NCBI RefSeq assembly: GCF_002097535.1
Contig: NZ_CP020772.1
Span: forward strand, 2,790,001-2,854,000
Source of the DNA: Halobacillus mangrovi
GTDB lineage: Bacteria; Bacillota; Bacilli; Bacillales; Halobacillaceae
DNA: 64,000 nt
Direction: 5' to 3'
Positions 16,703-24,986 of this stretch are shown one piece after another. The position numbers were made by a program, and so were the translations under genes. The notes under the pieces were generated by a model, which worked only from the letters and a program-made list of their open reading frames with translations, was not told where the DNA came from and did no database searches. Within the stretch, counting starts at the first letter, position 1, and the number at the start of each line of letters is the position of its first letter.

Positions 16703-16722
16703 GTCCAAGTCTTAGCTTGGAC
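16703..16722 (-). terminator. Terminator of the methyltransferase gene
   Basis: GTCCAAG and CTTGGAC form a 7-bp stem followed by CTTTTTA on the minus strand, 8 bases past the methyltransferase stop. Confidence 0.8.
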
Positions 16723-16729
16723 TTATCTT

Positions 16730-17335
16730 CTATGATGACTTACGGACAACTCCTTGGATGACATGGCAAAGTCCGGAGTGGCGTTTTCCTTCATTTCTAA
16801 CTGCCTCGCCATAGTAAAAGTGCAAGCACTCATGGTCCTGAATCCATTGTAAGAGATCACCAGGTTCATACAACATCTCTTCGGCCTTTGGTCCTCCCGT
16901 TCCGTACTGCAATTGCTTACTTGAATACACTTCGAACATGACGTAACCACCTGGCTTTACTGAGTCAATCATGTTATGGATGAGAAAGTCTTGACCAGCT
17001 TTCGGGACATGTCCAAACACCATCACTGCTGCATCATATTGTTCTTGCTCTACTTTATCATTCGTCAAATCAGCTTCTACTGTATTTACCTCCACGCCAT
17101 TCTGTCTCGCAAGCTCCAATGTTTTCTCCAGCCCGACCGAAGATTGATCATATGCCGTGACCTCATGACCGCTCTTTGCGAAGTGAACAGCATTGCGTCC
17201 TTCTCCTTCTGCAAAGCAGGCGATCTTTGAACCAGCAGAGATAAGTCCTGCTTTTTGACTGATAAATTCATTCACTTGCAACCCATAAATATATTCTTGA
17301 TCAGAAAAGCTTTCATTCCAAAACTCTTTAGACAT
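16730..17335 (-). CDS. SAM-dependent class I methyltransferase
   Basis: 201 aa. The SAM-binding motif I is unusual but recognisable (KIACFAEGEGRNAVHFAK), followed by acidic residue at strand 2 (EVTAYDQSSVGLEKTLELA) and motif III/post-I region EADLTNDKVEQEQYDAAVMV. The EGEGRNAV pattern resembles TehB-like and other small-molecule methyltransferases. Monocistronic with its own terminator. Substrate unknown. Confidence 0.85.
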   Translation of the reverse strand: MSKEFWNESFSDQEYIYGLQVNEFISQKAGLISAGSKIACFAEGEGRNAVHFAKSGHEVTAYDQSSVGLEKTLELARQNGVEVNTVEADLTNDKVEQEQYDAAVMVFGHVPKAGQDFLIHNMIDSVKPGGYVMFEVYSSKQLQYGTGGPKAEEMLYEPGDLLQWIQDHECLHFYYGEAVRNEGKRHSGLCHVIQGVVRKSS

Positions 17336-17418
17336 TCGCTCACTCTTTTATGTATCCCATTATATTGAAGGGCGAAAATAAATTCTTACCAGATCTCTGA
17401 GTTTATCACCCGCTCACC

Positions 17419-17796
17419 TCAATCTCGGATAATCCCCTTGCTGTACCCCCTTAGCACTTCCTTACCTGCCTGGTTTCGATAAACAGATTCAAATTCTACT
17501 TCTTTGTAATCATCTTTCTGTTTCACTTTCGTTAGAGTTAATTCGCATTCAATCGTATCCCCGGAAAAGACGGGTCTTAAATAGACACTATCCATAGTTT
17601 TCGCGATATAGTTCAGGTCGCCACCGATTTTCGTACCGAGACTTGCCGTAAGCAACCCTTGAACCATTACTTTCCCATCTTTGTTACGCTCCATGTGATG
17701 GAGTCCCTTATCTCCTGTTAGCTCGGCAAATTGAGACACGTCCTCTTCATTGAACGTTCTTGACCATACGAATACTTCACCTTTCTTAATTTCCAT
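17419..17796 (-). CDS. MaoC-like hot-dog-fold dehydratase
   Basis: 125 aa, ATG at 17796 after GGGAGGGAG. Hot-dog fold of the MaoC/FAS1-like dehydratase group: TFNEEDVSQFAELTGDKGLH contains the D-x4-H-type catalytic stretch (Asp, then His of HHM), followed by VQGLLTASL and YLRPVFSGDTIECELTLTKV. Family members hydrate trans-2-enoyl-CoA or act as thioesterase-like proteins. Neighbours give no pathway, so the substrate is open. Confidence 0.78.
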   Translation of the reverse strand: MEIKKGEVFVWSRTFNEEDVSQFAELTGDKGLHHMERNKDGKVMVQGLLTASLGTKIGGDLNYIAKTMDSVYLRPVFSGDTIECELTLTKVKQKDDYKEVEFESVYRNQAGKEVLRGYSKGIIRD

Positions 17797-17871
17797 TTTG
17801 CTCCCTCCCAAAATTTACTACCTTTCATTATAACAAATGGCTAGGAGGCTTCTTAATTAAAGGAATTAATA

Positions 17872-17894
17872 AAACCGAGACTAATAATGTCACG
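17872..17894 (-). terminator. Terminator after the FUSC operon
   Basis: AACCGTGAC and GTCTCGGTT pair with one T-T mismatch around ATTATTA; TTTTATT follows on the minus strand, just past the gene ending at 17907. Confidence 0.6.
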
Positions 17895-17906
17895 GTTCTT
17901 CAATAA

Positions 17907-18164
17907 TCATAAAAGGCGTCGAACATGGACGGGATCAATTTCACTTGAGGGAGGAAACAAGACACGGAACTTTCGGTTGATTGCTTGGATCAATCCCCGT
18001 TTCGCTTCCTCGCTATTAATTAATCCTTCCATTATATCTTCATGTTCATACTTTACTTCAAAATCGATATAGTGATGTTTGTAATAAATCTTACCAGACA
18101 CAAGGATAGAGCATCCTCCTCTACTGAAAAAGGTACTCTTCTTTGTTTCCTTACTTCCTTTCAT
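17907..18164 (-). CDS. Hypothetical protein (85 aa)
   Basis: The ATG at 18164 overlaps the last codons of the FUSC gene, implying translational coupling. Sequence (SILVSGKIYYKHHYIDFEVK, then EDIMEGLINSEEAKRGLIQA) looks like a small soluble alpha/beta protein. The C-terminus is arginine-rich (VHVRRLL). I recognise no family. Its role may be linked to the exporter, but only context suggests so. Confidence 0.55.
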   Translation of the reverse strand: MKGSKETKKSTFFSRGGCSILVSGKIYYKHHYIDFEVKYEHEDIMEGLINSEEAKRGLIQAINRKFRVLFPPSSEIDPVHVRRLL

Positions 18165-20316
18165 TTAAACCCATCCGTTTGCCTAACACAAGGAGGGATT
18201 GATTAATTTTCCAAACATAGTACAAGTGATGGACAAGGTCTCCCTCGCCATCATTATGACCTGGAGCGTGCCGTTCGACTTGCTCTCTCTCAGGATATAA
18301 ATCATAAAGCTCTCCAATTACTTCTTCCTCTTCAATCATCGTTGTGAGGACCTGAATATTGTGGCTAAACTTTGCTTCCACCCTTAGAAAAACGTCACTT
18401 ACTTCTTCTGGATAGGTAAAATTCTTCTGATAGGCCGATGCCACCAGGTGCTTTGCATAATAGTTAATCGCTGTAAAAATAGTGATCCATCTCGGCAGAC
18501 CTGAATATTTACGAACTCCTGGCCCTTGTAATAGTGGTTTGGACTCCTCTTCGATCTCCTGAATTTTAGCATCCAACTGGAATGCACGATCAGCCAGGGC
18601 CTTGATATCGGAAGGCTCCCTAAAGCTTCGTACGTAATCCGTTACATAGGATTCCAATTCCTCCAAATAATCGGTAAAGATCTGTGACACCTTGTCCATC
18701 GTTTTTGTTGGATAAATCACTGCTGCTACACCAAGAGCGATGGCTGCACCTGCAATCGTATCAATGACGCGTGCACCTAACAGCTCAAATGTGATTCCGC
18801 CAAGCATGAGGTCGTACATAAACGCAATCAGCATCGTAATAAAAAGACTCATAATCGTATAGGAAACAGGTAAAAGGTAAAAGGCCAAAAAAATGAATGA
18901 AAACAGCAGGATGACTTCTAGCTGAAGCTGACCTGACACCAATTTGGCTAATCCGAACCCTAATACAGCCCCGATGACGGTTCCAATTGAACGCTCTAAT
19001 CCTTTTAGGTACGTGCGTCCGACGGTTTCAGTCCCTAACTGGACGATGAACGTAGTTAATAGCACCCAGTAGGGTTGAATTGGCGAAATTCCGTAACCAA
19101 CAATAACAGCAATCGTTCCTGCAATCACCGATTGAATGGCCTTCTTGGTTGTCGGCTTCATTCCTTTATCTTTCTCTTTTTCCTCTTCCACATCCGCTTC
19201 ATCTATTGTTTCCATAGGGCTTGGCAGCTTATGGATCGATCCCTGGATTTCAAGGGCACCTTCCGTTACATGGGTGGCAATTGCCTCGACTCTCCGTACT
19301 AAATAGAGCCATCCTTCCGGCTGCGAAGAACGCTCTTTAAACAAGTTATCGATCATTTCCCTTAGAGACTTTATCACTTTTTCTGCTTCAACCAAGTTCT
19401 TTTCACGATAGTCAGGGTTAAGAACTTCTGCTTGTTGCAATGTATAAATTACTTTCACAAGAAGCGTACGCAGTTCCTTCATTTCCAGAGCATCATCATT
19501 CTTCAGTTTTTGCAGACTCTCCGACATCGTCATGACAAACATGGCCGTATCAAACACGTACAGTCTAAGCTGCTGCGTTCCAAGCCCAGGCCAGAGTTCA
19601 CGGATATCCTGAGCATTAAGATCTGTTGAAACATTGTTCGCGTATTCACGTAATTTCCTCACATTGTAATCCAGTTTCTTTCTCCTCGAATCACTCGTCT
19701 TGGTATCCTGAATAATTTCTATCAGCAGTTGAAAAGTGAGGTTTGCCTGTCGGTGAAAAGAATTCATACTCCGTTTCAGCAGCTGGACCGAATCCTTGAA
19801 TAAAACAAAATTATAGAAAAAAGCAAAACTGACACCTATAAGGATCGTTAAATAAAACCATGGAAATTGATCCGGCGAAAGCTTTAGGAACGATGAGAAA
19901 TACGAGGTAAAAAAACCAATCATGCCTAAGGAAAAGTAGCGACTTCCAAATCTGGAGAAGTAAAAACCACAGAAAATGATGGTTACCATCCAGGCTGAAA
20001 CTAGAATTACATAATCTGCAAGTAAAGACCCTACGGTCACACCAACTGCTGCTGATAAAGGGAGCAGCAATGTGGTCACTTGCTTCTTCTCTTTGGTGTC
20101 ATCCATCACAATCATGATCCCCATCAAGCCACAAATACCAGCAATGATAGAAGGCAGTAACGGAGGATGGCCGAACATATTAAGGAGGAGTGTACTCGCG
20201 AACACGGCAGAAATTAAACTTATGGTCGCTTTTCCTGCCTGATTCAAACGCTTCCGACCTGGATCAGACGCTAACAAGCGCCTCAGATAATAGGATTGCA
20301 AATAAATCTGTTTCAC
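18151..20316 (-). CDS. FUSC-family aromatic-acid exporter-like membrane protein
   Basis: 721 aa from a GTG at 20316, ten bases after GGAGGT; the frame stays open for 69 more codons upstream, but these run through the binding site and a repeat cluster. Two membrane blocks (about residues 25-170 and 375-530) alternate with long cytoplasmic helical domains, the fusaric-acid-resistance/YccS layout. The second block has GYGISPIQPYWVLLTTFIVQ and TVGRTYLKGLERSIGTVIGA, the family hallmark. Members export aromatic carboxylates or affect envelope stress; substrate unknown. Followed by a coupled 85-aa gene. Confidence 0.85.
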   Translation of the reverse strand: MKQIYLQSYYLRRLLASDPGRKRLNQAGKATISLISAVFASTLLLNMFGHPPLLPSIIAGICGLMGIMIVMDDTKEKKQVTTLLLPLSAAVGVTVGSLLADYVILVSAWMVTIIFCGFYFSRFGSRYFSLGMIGFFTSYFSSFLKLSPDQFPWFYLTILIGVSFAFFYNFVLFKDSVQLLKRSMNSFHRQANLTFQLLIEIIQDTKTSDSRRKKLDYNVRKLREYANNVSTDLNAQDIRELWPGLGTQQLRLYVFDTAMFVMTMSESLQKLKNDDALEMKELRTLLVKVIYTLQQAEVLNPDYREKNLVEAEKVIKSLREMIDNLFKERSSQPEGWLYLVRRVEAIATHVTEGALEIQGSIHKLPSPMETIDEADVEEEKEKDKGMKPTTKKAIQSVIAGTIAVIVGYGISPIQPYWVLLTTFIVQLGTETVGRTYLKGLERSIGTVIGAVLGFGLAKLVSGQLQLEVILLFSFIFLAFYLLPVSYTIMSLFITMLIAFMYDLMLGGITFELLGARVIDTIAGAAIALGVAAVIYPTKTMDKVSQIFTDYLEELESYVTDYVRSFREPSDIKALADRAFQLDAKIQEIEEESKPLLQGPGVRKYSGLPRWITIFTAINYYAKHLVASAYQKNFTYPEEVSDVFLRVEAKFSHNIQVLTTMIEEEEVIGELYDLYPEREQVERHAPGHNDGEGDLVHHLYYVWKINQSLLVLGKRMGLNERK

Positions 20317-20488
20317 TAGTACAAGCACCTCCTTTTTTAGATATCCTTTTATAGTAATCTTTTTTTGTGGATAGAACAACTGATATGAACAGAAAAGCGG
20401 CTGAATTTCAGCAGCTTTAATACGGGCCATTCTCACAATTTCTTTAGATGTGGTTTTTTGATGTGGAGCCTCCGATTTTTTGAGTGCG

Positions 20489-20578
20489 GATATCAGCGAA
20501 AGCAGAGCGATATCGTCAAACATTGATATATATCGGCGATCGACGATATATATCAGCGAATTATCAGATATATCAGCG
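20489..20578. repeat. Cluster of GATATATCAGCGAA-type short repeats
   Basis: Four copies of GATAT(AT)nC[A/G]GCGA: 20489-20500, 20525-20539, 20545-20560 and 20567-20578, with a partial at 20508-20514. They lie between the GTG start of the FUSC gene and the divergent DUF3243 gene. Apart from this cluster and the candidate promoter at 20699-20723, the 443-base gap 20317-20759 shows nothing else. Confidence 0.65.
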
Positions 20579-20698
20579 TACGGGCAGCTACCCTTTTTAA
20601 ATGGTCTCCTACATCTGTTAATGGTTAAGCATAAACCAATCTTTTTGAATAGATGATTAGAAAACCTTCTTGTTTAGCACATTCAACTACGCCAACAT

Positions 20699-20723
20699 GT
20701 TTTAGGAATCTTCTAATGGGAAT
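20699..20723 (+). promoter_or_regulatory. Possible sigma-B promoter of the DUF3243 gene
   Basis: GTTTTA, 13 bases, GGGAAT: five of six matches in each half to the B. subtilis sigma-B consensus GTTTAA-N12-14-GGGTAT. It lies about 37 bases before the start of the gene. A general-stress promoter would fit a small cytoplasmic Bacillus protein, but the match is not decisive. Confidence 0.4.
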
Positions 20724-20759
20724 GGTATTGTACAATAATTAAAAGGAGGATTCTTACAA

Positions 20760-21071
20760 ATGGCTGAAAAAGATCCAAAGCATGCAGCAGCGAAAATGAG
20801 TGAAGATAAAAAAGACGACATTATGAAGAATTTCGAATCGTTTAAAGATTATTTAGGAGACCAGGTACACAAAGGCGAGAAGATTGGATTAGATTCAGAA
20901 GGACTTTCCAAAGGTGCTAAACGTGTCGGAGACTACCTTGCTAAACATGAAGAGCCTCGTAACCGTGAAGAAAAAGTTCTTAATGAATTATGGAGCGTAG
21001 CTAACAAAGAAGAACGCGAACACATGGCTCACGTGTTAGTAAAACTGGCGGATCGAACCAATTCATACTAA
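20760..21071 (+). CDS. DUF3243 protein (YmfJ-like)
   Basis: 103-aa all-alpha protein with AAAKMSEDKKDDIMKNFESF at the start and ...KVLNELWSVANKEEREHMAH...VKLADRT at the end, matching DUF3243 (YmfJ of B. subtilis, 85 aa) with a short N-terminal addition. ATG follows AAAAGGAGG. Function unknown; soluble and cytoplasmic. It has its own terminator. Confidence 0.85.
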   Translation: MAEKDPKHAAAKMSEDKKDDIMKNFESFKDYLGDQVHKGEKIGLDSEGLSKGAKRVGDYLAKHEEPRNREEKVLNELWSVANKEEREHMAHVLVKLADRTNSY

Positions 21072-21078
21072 AAATCAT

Positions 21079-21111
21079 CCCGTTCTCATCAATAAAGAGA
21101 ACGGGGTTTTT
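21079..21111 (+). terminator. Terminator of the DUF3243 gene
   Basis: CCCGTTCTC and GAGAACGGG form a perfect 9-bp stem, followed by TTTTTAAT on the plus strand. Confidence 0.9.
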
Positions 21112-21275
21112 AATAAATACGATTAGCGATTGTTTCCTCTAATTCGAAGGAAATGATTGTTAATGATTTAGAAGATCGATACATAAACGAATAGGATTGA
21201 TTAATCGATGACGCTGAGTGAACTATTCTTTGCTAATGAATATCAAAGGAATTTTACTCCTATTCAATTTATAAA

Positions 21276-21304
21276 TTGTTATAGTAGAAAAATGATGGTA
21301 AAAT
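21276..21304 (+). promoter_or_regulatory. Sigma-A promoter of small-RNA candidate
   Basis: TTGTTA, exactly 17 bases, TAAAAT. The predicted start, about 7 bases after the -10 box, falls at the base of the first stem of the RNA at 21311. Confidence 0.7.
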
Positions 21305-21310
21305 AAGAGT

Positions 21311-21400
21311 ACCGTCTAAGTTAAACCCTCAATCAAACATTCACCAATAGTGAATGATACATAGACGGTAAGCCCGCAACAGCTGTTGCGGGCTTTTTTT
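21311..21400 (+). ncRNA. Candidate ~90-nt regulatory small RNA
   Basis: An orphan transcription unit with no open frame. It has a -35/-10 pair (21276-21304), a closing stem ACCGTCTA (21311-21318) with TAGACGGT (21362-21369), an inner hairpin ATTCAC/GTGAAT (21339-21355), a single-stranded stretch TTAAACCCTCAATCAAAC, and a perfect terminator AGCCCGCAACA/TGTTGCGGGCT followed by seven Ts (to 21400). The exposed ACCCTC resembles C-rich seeds of Firmicutes sRNAs that pair with ribosome binding sites. It matches no Rfam family I can name; not RsaE/RoxS by its motif. Confidence 0.7.
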
Positions 21401-21415
21401 CATTAAAGGAACCAT

Positions 21416-21578
21416 TTACACCTTTGCTTCATCTTTATTCAGTTGGTTAAGTAAAAAATCTAGCTTTTGAGATATATGGACGAGTTGTTCATAGCTGCTT
21501 CCTTTTTCATACGCTTCATACAATCTTCTGCGGAGCACCTCAATCTCAGCGTTCAATTCACTATTTTCTATTTTTCAT
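21416..21578 (-). pseudogene. Spo0E-like aspartyl-phosphate phosphatase, 5' frameshift
   Basis: The frame NAEIEVLRRRLYEAYEKGSS followed by YEQLVHISQKLDFLLNQLNK is a Spo0E-family protein, including the S-x-x-L-D signature (SQKLD) that in this family dephosphorylates Spo0A. GAGGTGG precedes an ATG at 21576-21578, but that ATG runs into TAG after five codons. One extra A in the AAAAA run after the ATG would join it to the Spo0E frame as a ~53-aa protein. In the present sequence only a TTG at 21556 without a binding site could start the frame. Either a recent frameshift or weak internal initiation. Confidence 0.7.
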
Positions 21579-21630
21579 CCACCTCACCTTTTTGAACCCC
21601 TTACCTATATCTTTAATTAAGAATATTCTA

Positions 21631-21976
21631 TCATTCAATCATTCTGGTTTGTATACTCCCCCCCTGTTTATTTAAACAATTTTCTAAGAGTTTTTCTTTA
21701 TTAACGTAACTGTCACCACCTCTGGACGGTTGAAAATCCGCTGGAATGATACTATTCCCTAATCCATGGCTTAGAACCATAACTGATCCACTTTCTTTAT
21801 AATTACCTCCTGTATATTCAGGAAAAAAACCTGATTTGGAGCTACCAGCCCCCCTGCAAATCGGTTGACGTCACCTTCATCTTAGTGGTTTCCAATGCAT
21901 AATTCTGATAGTAGCTGAAGGTATATCCAAAAAGTACAATCACTAGAGCAATGATGATTCTTTTGTTCGTAAACAC
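21631..21976 (-). pseudogene. Membrane-anchored hypothetical protein with frameshift in a G6 run
   Basis: A GTG at 21976 after GAGGAGGGG starts FTNKRIIIALVIVLFGYTFS (one N-terminal helix), running to TSTDLQGGW and a TAG at about 21843. Removing one G from the GGGGGG run just before it joins a second frame, GSSKSGFFPEYTGGNYKESG then SVMVLSHGLGNSIIPADFQP, which ends at 21631. The joined protein is ~114 aa with an extracytoplasmic domain. Homopolymer slippage could be decay, sequencing error or phase variation. Family unknown. It precedes the pbpC terminator on the same strand. Confidence 0.55.
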
Positions 21977-22003
21977 GGACACCCCTCCTCTCAAGTAAAA
22001 AAA

Positions 22004-22035
22004 GCTGAAGCATAGAGAATTCTCTATGCTTCAGC
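22004..22035 (-). terminator. Terminator of pbpC
   Basis: A perfect 16-bp palindrome (GCTGAAGCATAGAGAA and its complement) followed by eight Ts on the minus strand, 12 bases past the pbpC stop. Confidence 0.92.
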
Positions 22036-22046
22036 CTGCCTTCTGT

Positions 22047-24074
22047 TTACTGCATACTTTCTTTAAAAACGTTTTTAACTTTTGGAACGACATAATGGCT
22101 GCCGCCTTCTACATCTTCAATCATCATCGAGACTAGCAAATCAGAGGAATCTGTATTCCAGGCAACGAACCAACCGTTTTCCTGGCCATTTTTAACTTCA
22201 AGCGACTGTTTTAATTCAGCAGTTCCGGTTTTACCAGCAAGTTCGATTCCAGAGAGCTGCGGTTCATATCCGGTTCCTTCTGGTGTCTCAACTACGGCTT
22301 GTAAACTTTCACGCACTGTCGCAGCCGTTTCCGGACTCATAATATTTTCATGCCACGGTTGAGCTGTTTCATCTTCCTTCATTAATACTGGCTTCAATAA
22401 CGTACCATCTGTTACAAAAGGAGTGTAGGACATCGCTAAATGCAGCGTGCTCATTTCCACCTGTCCTTGCCCGTAACCTGTATCAGCTATAAGAGTTTCT
22501 TTTCCAAAGGTTTCTTCATTTAAAAGCTGGGAGGAAGTGATTGGATAAGGGAATGGAATTTCCTCCCCAAATCCAAACTCTTTTGCTTCTTGTAAAAAGG
22601 TTTCACCGCCAATTTCAAGAATGGAACGGGCAAAGTATATATTGTCAGATCGAACGAGCGCATCACGTAAGGTCACTTGTTTATCAACATTAGCTCCATC
22701 GACTCTTGTGACAGCATAACCGCCCCAGCCATCTTGCGTATAGGTCTTATTAGGAATCGACATTTCTTCACTAGGGTTAATGGTATCTGTTTCAAGGCCA
22801 ATAGATGCGGTGATCGGTTTAAACGTAGATCCTGGTGCATACGTTTTTGTGAACTTATTGACAAGCGGGCGTCCTGGACTTTCTCTTAATTCAGTATAGC
22901 GCTCTCCGCTTATGCCAAGGACAAATTCATTTGGATCGTAAGCGGGTGAGCTGACAAGCGCATAGACCTCCCCTGTTGTAGGATTAATCGCTGCTGAAGA
23001 CCCAGAGTCTCCTTTTAACTGTTCGTAAACCGTCTGTTGCAAGTCGGATCTTATGGTTAAATTAACATCTCTTCCATCTTCCGGTTCTTGTTCGGCTAAT
23101 ACTTCTTTTTCATTTCCTTCTGAATTCTCAATATACACCCGGCCACCTTTTGTACCTCGCAACTCTTTTTCTAAGACAGCCTCAAGTCCAGCTTGCCCAA
23201 TTATACTCGTTGCTGTATATCCTTCGTCTTTTCTTTCTTCAAGCTGTTCAGCATTAATCTTCCTAACATAGCCTGTTAAATGGGCAGCGGCTTCTCCTAG
23301 AGGATAGACACGCGCTGACTTATCTTGAATTAACGTTCCTTGTATTTCGGCAATGGAAGCCATTCGTTTTTCTTCACTTTTTGCAATAGACGTCAACGGC
23401 ACAAATGAGTTTGGTTTGACCCATTTTTGTTCAAGCCTCTGATTAATAACATCAACACTAATATCCAAGATGGCTGCTAGTTCCTCTTTCGCTTCTTCCT
23501 TTTTCTCCTCCGTCTCTGCCATTCGTTCTGGAACGAGACCGACTTCTTTGACCGTACCGTTTACGGCAAGGTCTTTCCCGTTCTGGTCAAAAATTTCTCC
23601 CCGTTCTGGGGAAAGGACCCTCGCTCTTACCTTATCCCCTTCATTCATGCCAGCAAAAATCATAGAAGGAGTCCAGTTGAGAAGCCATTGACCCTCTTCC
23701 TCTCCTTCCTGGTAAACCAGTTCTGCTTTATGAGAGAAATCGATTTTTCCTCCTAACGAATTCATACTAACCTGATATTCAAAAGTTGGCTTTTCTTCTT
23801 TATCGTAATCCGGTTCCTCCTCGGGCAGCTCAAATGAAATGGCCAACTCTTCCATATTGATTCCTTCATAAATGGTGGCATACCTTTCCGAGAACTCTTC
23901 CTGAGTGATCGATTCTTTCGAGCTCTCACTAATAAGGCTGTACATCTTTTCATACTCTTGGTTTTCCCATGCTTTCATGTATTGTTTGAAAGTATCTTCC
24001 GGTTTCGGCTGCTGGGAACAGCTGACAAGTGTTAAAAATGCTAGAAAAAGTACTAGTGATTTTAATAGTTTCAA
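22047..24074 (-). CDS. pbpC: Penicillin-binding protein 3 (MecA-N/NTF2-like class B transpeptidase)
   Basis: 675-aa class B transpeptidase that cross-links peptidoglycan on the outer membrane face; close in layout to B. subtilis PbpC (PBP3, 668 aa) and PBP2a. Lipoprotein-type start ending LVSCSQQ, NTF2-like MecA N domain (about residues 25-140), dimerisation domain (~150-310), then the transpeptidase with active-site Ser416 in GSTFKP, SDN at 476-478 and KTGTAE at 615-620. TTG start after GGGGGAG. PBPs of this type have low beta-lactam affinity, but resistance cannot be inferred. Followed by a strong terminator. Confidence 0.93.
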   Translation of the reverse strand: MKLLKSLVLFLAFLTLVSCSQQPKPEDTFKQYMKAWENQEYEKMYSLISESSKESITQEEFSERYATIYEGINMEELAISFELPEEEPDYDKEEKPTFEYQVSMNSLGGKIDFSHKAELVYQEGEEEGQWLLNWTPSMIFAGMNEGDKVRARVLSPERGEIFDQNGKDLAVNGTVKEVGLVPERMAETEEKKEEAKEELAAILDISVDVINQRLEQKWVKPNSFVPLTSIAKSEEKRMASIAEIQGTLIQDKSARVYPLGEAAAHLTGYVRKINAEQLEERKDEGYTATSIIGQAGLEAVLEKELRGTKGGRVYIENSEGNEKEVLAEQEPEDGRDVNLTIRSDLQQTVYEQLKGDSGSSAAINPTTGEVYALVSSPAYDPNEFVLGISGERYTELRESPGRPLVNKFTKTYAPGSTFKPITASIGLETDTINPSEEMSIPNKTYTQDGWGGYAVTRVDGANVDKQVTLRDALVRSDNIYFARSILEIGGETFLQEAKEFGFGEEIPFPYPITSSQLLNEETFGKETLIADTGYGQGQVEMSTLHLAMSYTPFVTDGTLLKPVLMKEDETAQPWHENIMSPETAATVRESLQAVVETPEGTGYEPQLSGIELAGKTGTAELKQSLEVKNGQENGWFVAWNTDSSDLLVSMMIEDVEGGSHYVVPKVKNVFKESMQ

Positions 24075-24242
24075 TGTATGGCTCCCCCTATATCTGATTC
24101 ATACAAAATTTTCCTTATTACTAGAAGTATAACAAAAGTAGAGAGTGGTAGACTGATGTAACGCTCGTCAATGATCTATTTTTCGAAGCGTTTAGTGTAA
24201 TAGACTAGAGATGTATTCGAGCAGACCCCTTTATCCTTATCG

Positions 24243-24374
24243 TTAAACATTGGACGGGAGAAGATTCCATTTGGTTTCACTTTTATTAAATTTTCTACAA
24301 ACTTCCTCAATTCTCTTATCCATGAGAGCCAATGACTGCTGTTCATTCCTATCAAATGGGCTGTCAAACCACAA
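24243..24374 (-). CDS. Possible 43-residue protein
   Basis: A TTG at 24374 follows AAAGGA at 6 bases and opens WFDSPFDRNEQQSLALMDKR then IEEVCRKFNKSETKWNLL, a normal-looking soluble helical sequence ending at 24243. The overlapping longer frame on the same strand (24176-24367) has an unnatural composition. This one lies 15 bases after the stop of the gene at 24390 and may share its transcript. No family. Confidence 0.4.
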   Translation of the reverse strand: MWFDSPFDRNEQQSLALMDKRIEEVCRKFNKSETKWNLLPSNV

Positions 24375-24389
24375 TAAATTTCCTTTAGA

Positions 24390-24986
24390 TTACCTAAAAG
24401 ACTTCCGATAAATGTCTTCTGTGCTCTGGGTTAAGTAAGTAGCTATAATTTCATTGACATCATTCATTGATAGTTCAGGGTTTTCTTGCAACGTCTCTGC
24501 TGAATACATCGCTTCTTTCGCGTCTAACAAATGGTCCCGATATGTTTCTAGTATCTGGGTTTCTTTTTCATCAAGCTTTCCAACTTCACTCATGGGTGCA
24601 GTGTCCGTTGTATCCTTGATGTCGTATCCATTTAAAATATAAGTAATTTCATAGAAAAAATATGTATTTGGGATCTCATAATCCAAGAGGTCCCTGGCAT
24701 CTTCAATAATGGTATGAGTTTTGATTAAATCTTGTTCTAGAAATCTTAATGCTTCATCGAGCTCTCCATTTTCCGGGTCCTTCTCAAGTATGTTATTAAA
24801 CTTAGTTATGCTGTGATCTACGGAAAAGTAAAGGTGATTGAGAAAGATATCGAATTGACGACTTTCCTTTTTAACTTTTTGGTAGTATTGATACGAACCC
24901 ATTCCAAGCAAAACAATGAGTAAAAGCATGATATAGATTAAGATTCTTGCCTTTTTTCCCTTAACCAGCGCGATCACTCCCAACAT
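24390..24986 (-). CDS. Hypothetical membrane-anchored protein (198 aa)
   Basis: One N-terminal helix (KKARILIYIMLLLIVLLGMG) followed by an extracytoplasmic domain predicted mostly helical (FDIFLNHLYFSVDHSITKFN, EALRFLEQDLIKTHTIIEDA). It overlaps the end of the DUF4269 gene by 26 bases, so the two are co-transcribed and probably coupled. No family recognised. The exact start in the overlap is uncertain. Confidence 0.6.
   Translation of the reverse strand: MLGVIALVKGKKARILIYIMLLLIVLLGMGSYQYYQKVKKESRQFDIFLNHLYFSVDHSITKFNNILEKDPENGELDEALRFLEQDLIKTHTIIEDARDLLDYEIPNTYFFYEITYILNGYDIKDTTDTAPMSEVGKLDEKETQILETYRDHLLDAKEAMYSAETLQENPELSMNDVNEIIATYLTQSTEDIYRKSFR

Noticed and set aside
20317-20523. 69-codon N-terminal extension of the FUSC exporter
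   Set aside because: It reads through a strong ribosome binding site and the GATATATCAGCG repeat cluster; the GTG at 20316 gives a normal family N-terminus.
24176-24367. 63-codon frame after the 198-aa membrane protein gene
   Set aside because: Unnatural composition; the shifted frame starting at TTG 24374 has a binding site and reads more like protein.
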